DNA of 64,000 nucleotides from Rutpela maculata (lineage: Eukaryota; Arthropoda; Insecta; Coleoptera; Cerambycidae). The stretch lies in assembly GCA_936432065.2 (NCBI GenBank), contig OW386293.2:27416234-27480233 (forward strand). Direction: 5' to 3'. Positions 46,401-55,989 of this stretch are shown here, in pieces (positions within the stretch are counted from its first letter, which is position 1; every line of letters begins with the position of its first letter). Below the pieces are notes generated by a model, which worked only from the letters and a program-made list of their open reading frames with translations, did not search any database and was not told the DNA's origin. A program made the position numbers and the translations under genes.

Positions 46401-46846
46401 GTATAAAAAATCAAAATAAACAAAAAATGTATTACAACAGAGGAGCCAAGAAGTTAGGTAATTTGAAACCAGATCAAAATATTAGATTAAAAAAACATTT
46501 AAATTCAAATTGGACTTTTGGTAAAGTAAAAGAAAAAATAGCAGATCATACTCGTTCATATAGAATAGAGGATGATAACGGAGATAGTTATATAAGAAAT
46601 AGGAGATTTTTAGCAATAGTACCTAACAATAATACTGAAAATGTAGATTCAGAAAATTTAGTAGATCATTCTGATAAGACTAAAATGTCAGTAAGCAATA
46701 ATGAGGAAATTACTGTTAGTTCAGATGAGGATAATGATGGTAATAATTCCATATCATATGATAAAAATGTTACTTTTCCTGTGCCTCTTCCATGTACAAG
46801 TAGAGGTAGACCTATAGTTAAACCAGATAGATTTAACTACAGCTAA
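43403..46846 (+). CDS. pol: Nucleocapsid-Pol polyprotein of the Gypsy element
   Basis: 1147 codons in the same frame as Gag, separated only by TAG and three codons. Two zinc knuckles: CX2CX3HX4C at residues 36-48 and CX2CX4HX4C at 55-68. Aspartic protease DTG at 127-129. Reverse transcriptase with YIDD at 408-411, RNase H after it (SSRDGLGAVL; ETDHKPL). Integrase with an H..H..C..C zinc domain (about 774-811) and a D838, D892, E928 triad with the D-35-E spacing. A GPY/F-like region was not identified. The protein would process itself, copy the RNA to DNA and insert it. There are no frameshifts. The ATG at 43403 is just the first Met after the stop, and the true N-terminus is the Gag start if the stop is read through. 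Confidence 0.93.
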   Translation: MPSTLRYQYPVATHGAQGSARGGKTLQQRQGRNFSCSRCGRTHFKNNCPAMGKKCLQCGLANHFSNMCFKNKNVHSVDQLENYESINSDNFLFIDSIQLHNVNNNNSESWNVNLVVNKSCCLNFKLDTGAMANIISVNTLKKLKMNRKDLNVTNLKLTSYTNNKLPVIGKCNLNCQYEEKECLLEFFVVNSNSQSLLGLDACKKLNLIKRVESVESNEINLGFSEYNLLLKPYRKLFEGVGCLSQKYHIELEKDITPVVHAPRNIPLPLVSKLKNTLRELEKNKIIKKIDEPTDWVNSIVMVEKPDGTLRLCLDPRDLNKAIRREHFQFPTLEVITSKLSEAKYFSILDANSGFWQISLDDESAKLCTFATPFGRYCFLRLPYGIKSAPEVFHKRLKYIFDIEGVELYIDDIIVWGRTKKEHDDRLLEVLKQAKKYNITFNRKKCKFGVKEIKYLGHRLTCRGILPDEDKVKAIKNMSVPKYKQGVQRFLGMINYVGRFIPNLAKINSPLRDLIKKNTVFHWDENHSKSFTELKKILTEKPTLQYFDIRKETVISVDSSRDGLGAVLLQNNLPCAYASKSLTESQISFAQIEKEMMAILFGCEKFSQFVYGQQFVVETDHKPLIFIYKKPLASCPARLQKMLLQLQKYNFKLVYKPGKDLYIADALSRSTNKHNSDSDINFDIDNQVCVVDLSINFSEKKLKEYQEATSSDSSLKKLSHFVKNGWPKTIKKVPLEIRNYFKFRDAIVEYKGLLYNGDKLIVPNSKKLEIINKIHFCHLGMVKCKNRATESFYWPGMTTQIEDIISNCKICLTYQNNNRKEPLINHDIPKKPWYKIGCDILYMGRTMYLLVIDYYTKWVELILLHKDAHSESVTKNLKSIFARLGIPSVLISDGGPQFKSAHFANFVEEWDIKHIMSSPRYPQSNGMVERAKQTFKKLLQKALDDKKDLDLVLLTYRNTPVDNKYCPSQLLMSRKLRDLLPITNKLLKPHYINYKQFNKRSIKNQNKQKMYYNRGAKKLGNLKPDQNIRLKKHLNSNWTFGKVKEKIADHTRSYRIEDDNGDSYIRNRRFLAIVPNNNTENVDSENLVDHSDKTKMSVSNNEEITVSSDEDNDGNNSISYDKNVTFPVPLPCTSRGRPIVKPDRFNYS

Positions 46847-47094
46847 GTAGCTATATTGTAAATAGTTGATTCTTAATTAGATACTTTTTAAATGTTAAGT
46901 AAATTAAAATACATAAAAAGAAAAAAAAATAATAAAACTAAAAAAAAAAAAATGTAAAAAAAAAATATTTGTATAATTAAGTACATATGTAATGTAGTAG
47001 ATAGTAAATAAGTTTCAAACCTATTGATAATTTAGAATAAGTGAGAATTACTATATTTTATATTAAAAACGAGAGTTACTATTTTATATTAACG

Positions 47095-47105
47095 AAAAAG
47101 GGAGA
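47095..47105 (+). promoter_or_regulatory. Polypurine tract
   Basis: AAAAAGGGAGA lies directly before the 3' LTR, the expected primer for plus-strand DNA synthesis. The ~240-bp stretch between the Pol stop and here is A-rich and non-coding. Confidence 0.85.
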
Positions 47106-47220
47106 TGTCATATATACATTATACATGTTAAGGTTGGTACCACTGTATTACCCTGTACTGAGAGGATTTAAAATAAATCAGTTATACTCCCAACCTGTGT
47201 CTCATTCACACACATATAAC
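47106..47220 (+). repeat. 3' LTR, 115 bp
   Basis: It is identical to the 5' LTR over all 115 bases and is followed by the target duplication ATGGTT. Confidence 0.93.
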
Positions 47221-47880
47221 ATGGTTTTATGTCATATTTTTGCACAAGGCGGTTTTCTGTACAACCTTATCATTTGGAAAGACCTGCATTTGGTTTTCGA
47301 ACTATCGCTTTCTACTGATTATCCAACGCACTCGTCCAAATTACGAGTCGTTGGATGAATCCAAATTTATTTTATTCGAGAAACTGACCTTGTCCATTTT
47401 TACTATTTTTTGTTAATAATTGGCTATAGACGCTACGCGCCTTTGTCGCATTTGTCGGTTTCACCTTTTTTAGTGCGTCGCATCGTTTAAATTTTACATT
47501 CATTCTTTTGAATGATACCCATAATGACTGTATCTTCATTTCCATTGTCTTTTGTGAAGAGATTAAAAAGTTGAAAATATTTTCAAAGTCCTTCGTAAAA
47601 GTATATTGTTTCTTTTTCCTTGACCAAAAATTATACTTTTATTTTTAGTACATTTTTCCAGGACCACCATATACTTTCACTCCTATGGCCTGGACCAAAA
47701 TATTTTCTTAAGTGGAAATTCGGTGTTTCTTCGAATTTTCCTATTGCGTTACTTTTCGACTTTGATGCCTTCCAAACTTATATGTTATGCTCAAAAATGC
47801 CTGAGTTTTTTCCTCGAATTCTCATTTTGCCTTCGACTTAGGTCGATTCTGGGAGGTTCTATGACAGCATCTCCGGTATG

Positions 47881-48372
47881 CCCAATTCACGAGTCATGCT
47901 TTAGCATTATGCACATTTCCTTATGTTTGAGGAGTTAGATTGTGAGTCTTCTGTAGGAGCATCGTTGATGAAAACCCCAGAGTTCTCGTAGATAGCATTT
48001 TCCGTGTCCTCGTTGATAGTATATATATAGTATATATACGACTCCGTGTCGACCACGTCAATTCCATGAGTAACATCGATGCTCATTCGTTCTCTATTTT
48101 CTCTTCGTCAAATAGGCTTAAACCTAGCACTACGTTCTCACACATTTCACCACTGCAATTTTACAAATGGTAGAACACTTTAAGCCAGCCTTCCGGCATC
48201 CGAAGGCTCTACGGTACTTGGTTTTTTACCTGCAAGATCAATTTGAGAAGGTCTGGAGGCACCAGCTTCTTGGTACACTGTATTGGTATAAACATGATTA
48301 CAGTATAAATTGTAAATTCCACTCGATGCCCAGTTTAATCTACATATTATAAACTATTAGATATAAATATTT
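47881..48372. other. No gene recognised
   Basis: Sequence between the dispersed repeat and element B, with a TATATA-rich stretch near 48017-48040. No supportable feature. Confidence 0.35.
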
Positions 48373-49545
48373 GAAGACATAAGTGGATGAAGGATCTATG
48401 TGACATTTCGGACAAAAACGAGTTTTTTGTATGAATGAAGGTTTTAGGTAAAAAAAATTCCCCCAGGTAGATTACATTTGATTCGAATGCTAAAATATCT
48501 GATTTATAAATTGTTAAAGGATCTATTGTAGGTACTGTAGAAGTTAATAGGTTGTTAAAAACTTTGAGGTCAATTCACAGACCCACAAAAAAAAATAAGC
48601 GAGAATTAAGACCCACTTTTTCTTATGTTTTTCGGGGTGTTGAACACGAATCTGAAGTCAGAATAGCATGTTTGTGAACGAATTTTCAAGCTAGAGTTAA
48701 AAATTTGACGAAAATCGTGAAAATTCGAGAGTTGTGATATTTCCAGGTCCGAAATGAATAGAAAAAATTGGAAGACATGGAAATATCATTTTTGGAAGAA
48801 AATACAGTCTTTTCCAATGTATACCATTAGTTGATAAAACCTCAGGTACTGTGAGTTCACTTTGGACCACACTATTATACAAAATTTCCGAGGATATTGC
48901 TCCCAACGGTGGTTTATAAACATATTCATGTAGATTGATTTGGGATTGTACTGGTGTTCACGGTGCTGAGCAGAACTGCACAAAATGAAGGAGGCTATAG
49001 TAGTGATGGAAATAGCTCTGGAGATGACGATTACGCTTCAGCTGCCAGAAAAGGCAAAGAAGCACAAAAGTTTACACAGGCACAACTCAATGACTTAGTA
49101 CGTGATCTCGGACTACCAAAAGACGCCGCGGAATTACCGGTTTCAAGATTGCGAGCGAAAAATGTCTTCGAAAAAGGTACTAAGGTTTCCTTTTATCGAG
49201 ATAGAGATAAAACATTCTGACAATATTTCTCCCAAGATTCAGATTTAGTGTATTGCAATAATATTAACGGGTTGATGAATGAGTTAAAACCAAATATATA
49301 CAAAGCCGACGAGTGGCGATTGTTCATTGACTCATCAAAGAGAAGCCCCAAAGGAGTACTATTGTATAATACAAATAAATATGCCGCTGTACTCATAGCT
49401 CATTCGACAGTGTTTGAAGAAAAATACGCCAATCTAGAGATGACATTAAAAAAAATAAAATATGAAAAATATGTGGCAAAGTTGTTGTGATCTTAAAATT
49501 ACTTCCATGATTTTAGGTCAACAGTCAGAATTTACAAAATATCTG

Positions 49546-51245
49546 TAGCAACTCGCTTACCCCAGATTAAGAATACAATTTCAAAGGAAATTCCAGATTT
49601 TGATAATATTGAAAAATTGGTAAAAAAATCATTGAATCCAGAAAACCTTCTTAATATTGGTAAAAATATAAATTATTCTTCAATCTTCTTAACTTTAAAG
49701 CAATCAGTCTTCAATTCTTCTTACCCATTTTAAAAATGATAATAATTCTTCTTGGATTGATCCATATCCATATCCAAATTCAAATATACAATAATGATAA
49801 TTCAAAGCTTTGAAATTTTATCTTCAAATGGGCAAGCTAATAACAGGATCTGGGATTCTTGTTGATTCAGGTTGATTATTTCAGCAGAATTTCCAGTTCT
49901 GGCATTTATATATTATAGACTCGCATATAAATTATGGACTTGTTAATTACAATATTCTCGTTCAAAAAACGATCTAGTTGGGTTCAAAAGACGATCAGGT
50001 CGGGGTCATCAATTATGGTTATTGATAACCATAATTGGTGACCTTAAATACTTATTGTCAAATCAATCTTCAGATTTTAAACATACTTTCATTTGAAAAG
50101 AATTAAAATTCCAAATTTGGATGAATTTATTTGTTGCGGTGTTTCTCGTCCAAAACTAAGACCTTATGTCCCAATTATTTACAGAAGAATGATATTTGAT
50201 ATATTTCAAGGTTTATCTCATCCTGGAACTGAAGCTACTAGGACTTTAGTAGCTAATAATTATTTTTGGCCAAAAATGTCTACTTACTGCAATTTATGGG
50301 CCAAGTTGTGCGTTAGCTGTTAGACTTGTAAAGTCACACGTCACATTAAAAGCCCGTTAGGAAACTTTGAAATCCCTAAATGCAGATTCGATCATATACA
50401 TATGGATTTAGTAGGACCATTACCTCCTTCCAAAGGTTTTTCTTTCATCCTTACAGTGATCAAATGTTTTACCAGATGGCCAGAAGCTTATCCTCTGCGT
50501 GATATAACTGCAGAAACTGTAGCACGTACATTGTTTCAAAATTTTGTGTGTCGCTACGGTGTACCTTTAACCGTGACCACTGGACCAGGGAGTTCATTTC
50601 GAATCCAAATTATTTAACGAAGTTTCAGAATTTTTGGGTTTTAATAGAATTCGTACCACTACTTTCCACCAAGAAAGTAATGGATTAATTGAACTCTTAA
50701 AGCTGCATTGACATCTAGGGCTAATACGTCACATTGGGTAGACGAACTTCCAGTCGTATTATTAGCTTTCATGACAATTCCCAAAGACGATTTGCAATGC
50801 TCTTCCGCAGAACTGATTTACGGTCAAACTCTACGGTTACCTGGCGATTTTTTTATTAAATCGTATGATACACCAAACATGTCTCTATTTATTGACAAAT
50901 TACGCAATTACTTTAACAATTTAAAATGTTTTTCTCCAGTTTCTCATGTTAATTATTATAAAACGTTTGTTAATCTTCAAATGTGATTTCATATTTGTTC
51001 ATAAAGAACATTTTAAGGGTACCTTTACTCCTCTGTATGAGGGTCCATTTAACGTTTTATCCCGTACAGATAATTTAATTACTTTTAATAAAAACAATAC
51101 AATAATATTTAATAACTGTCAATATTGACAGAGTCAAACCAGCCTTTTTATTCGTTGACAGATGTGATTTTCCACCAACTCTTGCTGAGAAAGTACGTTT
51201 TGCCATTGACTGATTGATTGTTCCTTTTACTAGCGGGGGGGGGGG
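49546..51245 (+). pseudogene. Ty3/Gypsy integrase fragment inserted in the GERFHQDI gene
   Basis: A degraded Gypsy Pol tail. It has the H..H zinc-domain remnant LSHPGTEATRTLVANNYFWP near 50215-50275, ending in LCVSC, then the catalytic part DHIHMDLVGPLPPSKGF near 50390-50440, FTRWPEAYPL near 50470, a damaged second Asp region (VTTGPGSSF) and LIYGQTLRLPGDF near 50810. Frames shift near 50620-50690 and 50985. A GC-poor body ends in a poly-G polypurine-like run at 51235-51250, but no LTR follows and coding of the host gene resumes at once. It is inactive, and a different lineage from the intact element at 42520. Confidence 0.7.
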
Positions 51246-51273
51246 GGGAGGTGTACGTAGCAGCTAAACTTAA

Positions 51274-52646
51274 GGTACTTGTATACTGATAAGAGCGAAT
51301 CTAGCGGTGGATTTGATAAATTAAAGCGCGAGAGAGATAGAGTAAAAGGATTTGGCAACACTGTATTAAATACGATTGTCATTACTGTCATATACTAATC
51401 TGCTACAATTAATCTGGCTATATTTCGCTCGTGTCGAGCCGAATTTTCCAACTTCGATATGCAATTCACGATGAGGTTTAACTGGAAGTCTTCCTCTTTA
51501 CGTCGCGACATCATACGGCCGTCTCGCAAAAAATATGAACGTGTCAAGATCGCATGTTTTTTGTAATTTTTTCGTCTCCGAAATGCCAGCTGTTTTTTAC
51601 TATTTTTTGCAGATATGTCCGAAATGTTAAGAGCTAGCTCGAAATAAAAAATTAGGTCAAACAAGTATTTTTCACTGCGAATCCTTTGCTATCAGAATTT
51701 TAACTTTTCTCTTCGTTACGGAGTTATTTACTGAAATGTCGACGATGTAGGGCAAAAAACGCAAATTTTGTGCTTCAAAAGTTGTCAACTTCTTAATCTT
51801 GATTCCTACGCCAAAAGACTATTCTAGCTAATTTAAATAGAATTAAATTTGCTAAAACTCTTTCTTTTATTTTTTGAATTTCGGCAAAAATTAGAGAATT
51901 AGAGGGGGCGTAAATTGGTACTTTTCTTTCTTCTGTAAAATTTCGCCATTTTGTCACCTTAATTAATCGTTTATTAATTAAAATCGATTTCATATACGAT
52001 GTCCACTTAATATCATATATTACCTAGATACTTTATTAATTTCGGCCCTTCAAAACAAAGATTTCTGACAAAATTGTTTTTTTAAGATTTACATGCATTT
52101 TCTAGGAAAACGTGAAATTTTCTCCATTTACTCGAATATCTTGATATTCATCGATTTTACAGAACAAATTGTAGGTAACAAATCTAAAGAGCATTTATAC
52201 TAATTTTTAATCTTATACTTTTTAAAAATTTAAATATTCACACCATCTTCTTAATATACAACGTTGCCAATCAATTTCAACAGCTGTTTCATTTACACAA
52301 ATGTTGGTCTTAAAATTGATTAATGTTCTAATAACTTTTATACTAGACGGACGATTTTTTCAGGGTTTTAACAGAGTGTTAATAAGTAACTACTTAATGT
52401 TATATTAGTTTTTGAAGCATATTTCTCAAAAATTGTGGTAATAAGAGCGAAAATTAACTTGAGCCGATCTCTACTACGTCAAATAAGGCATCTTTGCCTA
52501 AAAAAGTCAAACTTTCCGAATCAATTACTCCGAAACTAAACGGACGATTTTATTTTTATTAAAAATTCAAGTGTAAAATCACTTTATTTATTAGTATACC
52601 AAATTACATTTAAAACTGTAAAAGTTCATTTTAGTATACAAGTACC
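51274..52646. mobile_element. TTAA-flanked element, 1.37 kb
   Basis: The 14-bp inverted ends GGTACTTGTATACT (51274) and AGTATACAAGTACC (to 52646) are flanked by TTAA (51270-51273, 52647-52650). Removing it restores CTTAAGGAAGGAATTTTTGA, which keeps the host reading frame. TTAA targets are used by piggyBac and Kolobok transposons. The interior has no recognisable transposase. An 89-codon minus frame at 51395-51664 has no motif I know. Confidence 0.75.
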
Positions 52647-54207
52647 TTAAGGAAGGAATTTTTGATGGACCCTAGATTAGAAAGATTTTGAAGGATGATA
52701 TGTTCACTACAACGATGACTCCAAAAGAGAAAGCCGCATGGGAAAGCTTTAAGGCAGTAGTCCATCAGTCCCTAGGGAATCATGGAAGTGATGACTATGA
52801 AAGCATTGTAGCTGAGATGATCAAGAATTACCAAAAATTAGGTTGTTTAATGAATTTAAAATTACAATTTCTTGACTCGCATCTAAGTTATTTCTTTGAC
52901 AATCTAGGTGACGTCAGTGAAGAGCAAGGCGAGCGATTCCATCAAGATATCAAGGAAATGGAGAAACGGTATCAAGGAAGATGGGATATCAATATGATAG
53001 CAGGCTTTTGTTGGTCATTGAAGAGAGAAACAGTCCAAGAGGCACATGAACAAAAAAAATCCATTGCGTAGATCATTCGATGATAAAAGAGTCAGGAAAC
53101 GAGCAAAAAATAACTGATCTCCAAATTTAGAGGAATGCGTTTTGATAAACGAATTAAGTTACTACACTGAAAATAGAGAGATAAATTCAGACCGATAAAT
53201 GTTGAAACGCTCAAATAAAAAAGGTAACAGGGGGCAAGGTCGTTCGAACGTAAACGTCAAAAGGTTTCATCACAAGTCGATGCCGGCGAGGGTCCAATCT
53301 CACAGGCTGACTGTTCCATACAATCCCGAGATATAATTCCCACCTCTTCTCTTTGTTCTTTCCGGGTGTGCAGTGTGCAGTTCTGCTCAGCACCGCGAAC
53401 ACAGGTACAATCCAGAATCAATCTACATGAATATGTTTATGAACCACTGTTGGGAGCAATATTCCCGGAAATAGTGCGGTCCAAAGTGAACTCACCGTAT
53501 ATGAGGCTCTATCAAGTAATGAAATACATTGAAAAATACTGTATTTTCTCCCAAAAATCTCCCAATTTTTATCTATCCATTTCGAACCTGGAAATATCAC
53601 GATTTTCATCCAATTTTTAGCTCTAGCTCGAAAATTCGTCCACAAACATGCCATCCCGACTTCAGATTAGTGTTCAGCGCCCCGAAAAACAGGAAGCTTC
53701 CATTTTTCTCATTTTCTCGTAATAAAAAGTAGTAAAAATCTAAAAAATATCTGTAATTTTTTTTTTAATTATGCCTATAAATAAAAAAGTTAGCGCTCAT
53801 CTGGGCTGAGGCTAGATGACGTCACAGTACATGATACCGTAAACAACGAGCGAGCACGGGCACCGGAAGTTTAGTTCATTCAGTGTTATTCTTACCGGAC
53901 ACAGCGTAAGATATTTTTGTAGTTGGGCTTGTTTAACGTTTTAATCGTTTTAAGAAGTAATTATGCCTAAATTAACAGCGAGTTGTGTACTGTGACGTCA
54001 CAATCTAGCGCGAAGTGTTCAAATAAGAAATTAAATAAGTTCGTGAGTTTTTCAGATATCGAGATGATTTTTGTTTAAAGACTACTAAATGAGGTTGAAT
54101 GTACATATTTCTAAAATAGGAAACTTCCTAATTCTCGCTCACGAATTTTTTTTGTTATATCAAAATCACTTTGTTGCTACATAGATCCTTCATCCACTTG
54201 TGTCTTC

Positions 54208-55068
54208 AATTCTTCGTTAAAACTGTAAATTATACATAAACCCCAGTTTAAAACGTAAGTTAGGTATTTCAAATTCCCAATTTAAAGAGTAAATTGTGAA
54301 ATAAGAAGCACCGCACCGTTCCTACGCCCTCGTAGTTACACAATAATCATTATGTTGATACATTTATATCGAACTTATCTCTATTTACATAATTCCAAAA
54401 AACATATTAAAACATTACATATCTAAGAAATTCACAATATGAAAAATAAGTTATAAATAGTTCTGTGTATCCTGAAACCAAGGTTGAACGCTACGTATAA
54501 CTAATAATAGAGAATTGGGGGAACCTAAAAGCTGACACCGACCCGTTATAGAGACGTTCGGGGTCGTAGCATAAAAAATGGTTCGATGGAGGGTGAATTC
54601 CTCGAAGACGGGCATCGCAGAGCGGGTGAAAAGGCTCGAGAAGGCAAGTGCGAACATACGGACCGATCGAGACATTGGTTGACGAGAAGGTAGCTGTCCA
54701 GTGTCCAGGTGCAGTAATGCAGCTGATCGACAGGTGGCGCCGTGTAAGGACGCATCACAACTCATTAGCGCTCTATATTTGAATACATCTTTAATTCGAT
54801 TAAGTGGATTATAACAGTCGTAAGAACGCCTCTTTCGCGAAAGCTAATTTTAAACACAATTAAGCTTGTAATTATTAATTATATTAATAATAAAAAATAC
54901 TAAAAGTAAACGAATACTAATTACTATCGAGAAAAATACGAATCTAACAAAAATAATATTACTAATTCTACGTCATTCCTGCAGCTGTTTACTGAACAGG
55001 GGCTTCAACAAAAAATGAAAATATGTCTGCGGGTGTCGATCATATACTCGTCTTTACCATAAAAAAAA
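54208..55068. other. Unassigned; small GC-rich island at 54470-54770
   Basis: The island (about 54470-54770) has overlapping open frames on the minus strand (up to 104 codons) that show no recognisable motif. The flanks are AT-rich. A truncated LINE 5' region or host exon cannot be told apart. Confidence 0.3.
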
Positions 55069-55792
55069 CCGCTGCCCAAGGAATCACTACTTCCACATCC
55101 GGATTTTCTATCCAAGTCACGCAACGAAAAAATTTTGTATCTGGAAATAATTGTTTATGGAACTTTAATAATATAATATTTGAATTCCTCTACCCCAAAA
55201 ACCCATAAAACGATACCCCACATCGGTAGTGGGGTGGGGATGGTGACAGGGGGTGGGAGTGGGGGGTGGATAAAGTAAAAAAATATTTTGATGTTTCTGG
55301 TTCTTGTACACACACTAAATCACATTTTTTTTCATCCCCTTTAATAATGGAGTGGGGGTGGTAATGGGGGTGGCTAATGCCAAAATTTTTTTTGAGACCT
55401 TAGCTTCTCTTGTATATACTAAATACCAATTTTATGGACTCTTACCTGCTTGATTTACCTATTTTCCCCAAATTTACCCCAATTTACCCCCCCAACCCTA
55501 CGACGGAACAAGATGAAAATATAATCTAGTTCTAGATCTCGTTAAAGTACATATGTGTACCAAATTTCAAGTCAATATCTCAAACGGTTCCAGAGTAAAC
55601 GTGCGCACAAAAAAAGTTACAGACCGACAGACCGACAAACCGACAGACCGACAGACAGACCGACAGACAGAAATTTTTTTTTTTCGCTCAAACTTGAAAT
55701 CTCGACGTTTCATGACATTCTAAGCCTATTTGAACAATAAAAATTTTTAAAATTTTTTTTGTCGTTACTATACTTCCACTGGATGTGGAAGT
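55069..55792 (+). mobile_element. Helentron/DINE-1-like repeat (full copy)
   Basis: It starts CCGCTGCCCAAGGAATCACT after eight A's and ends with the perfect hairpin CTTCCACTGGATGTGGAAG plus T before AATAC. The (GACAGACC)n tract at 55620-55672 and GTGGGG-rich blocks are present. It is the best-preserved copy of this family in the window. Confidence 0.65.
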
Positions 55793-55989
55793 AATACATA
55801 ATACTTATAATAATAATCAGAGAATATTATTATTACAACTTACACACTTTTTTATTTATTATTAAATTACCTACTTTCTGTATATCGTTGTCCTAATTTG
55901 GGCACGTTAATATACTAGTTATAGTGCAGACGCTGGAAGTAGTTGAGTATGCAAAATGTGAGGACCGCCAATATTTTTGGCTAAAGATG

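Larger units (their letters stand above)
42520..47220 (+). mobile_element. Young Ty3/Gypsy LTR retrotransposon (probably Mag-like)
   Basis: Two identical 115-bp LTRs bound a 4.7-kb element with a tRNA-Ser-type primer site, Gag, a complete Pol (zinc knuckles, protease, RT, RNase H, integrase) and a polypurine tract. No envelope frame is present. ATGGTT flanks both sides (42514-42519, 47221-47226), a 6-bp duplication, or TGGTT if the last A is counted to the LTR. LTR identity means insertion was recent. Very short LTRs with a tRNA-Ser primer site recall the Mag lineage, which a phylogeny would have to confirm. It differs from typical elements only by one in-frame TAG in Gag-Pol. Confidence 0.93.
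42130..47880 (+). repeat. Dispersed ~1.9-kb repeat, copy 2, split by the Gypsy element
   Basis: 42130-42519 and 47221-47880 together match the reverse complement of 8750-10640. The Gypsy element 42520-47220 interrupts it. TGCACAAGGC and CATTTGGAAAG blocks begin right after the 3' LTR (47239-47281). This proves the host repeat is older than the retrotransposon. Confidence 0.6.
48978..53071 (+). pseudogene. GERFHQDI-family gene of element B, broken by two insertions
   Basis: The 5' piece (48985-49545) reads QNEGGYSSDGNSSGDDDY, LNDLVRDLGLPKDAAELP, one TGA near 49218, then YFSQDSDLVYCNNINGLMNE, EWRLFIDSSKRSPKGVLLY and DLKITSMILGQQSEFTKY. Gypsy debris (49546-51245) follows. VAAKL resumes at about 51257-51271, a TTAA element intervenes, and KEGIFDGP with IRKILKDDM resumes at 52648. 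The 3' piece ends with FLDSHLSYFFDNLGD, EEQGERFHQDIKEMEKRYQG and RWDINMIAGFCWSLKRE, stop at 53069. This set of motifs recurs in uncharacterised repeat-borne proteins of insects and cnidarians. A nuclease or transposase role is plausible but unproven. The middle third is missing. Confidence 0.65.
48373..54207. mobile_element. GAAGAC-TIR element B (5.8 kb) with long inverted arms
   Basis: GAAGACATAAGTGGATGAAG at 48373 is mirrored by CTTCATCCACTTGTGTCTTC ending at 54207. An inner pair of arms lies at about 48640-48990 and 53375-53700 (ACATATTCATGTAGATTGAT near 48919 against ATCAATCTACATGAATATGT near 53417; GGTGCTGAGCAGAACTGC near 48962 against GCAGTTCTGCTCAGCACC near 53376). Outer flanks read ATTT on the left and AATT on the right, a plausible decayed 4-bp duplication. 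It carries a GERFHQDI-type gene on the plus strand. Its TIR matches element A at 32655, so both belong to one family. Confidence 0.7.
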
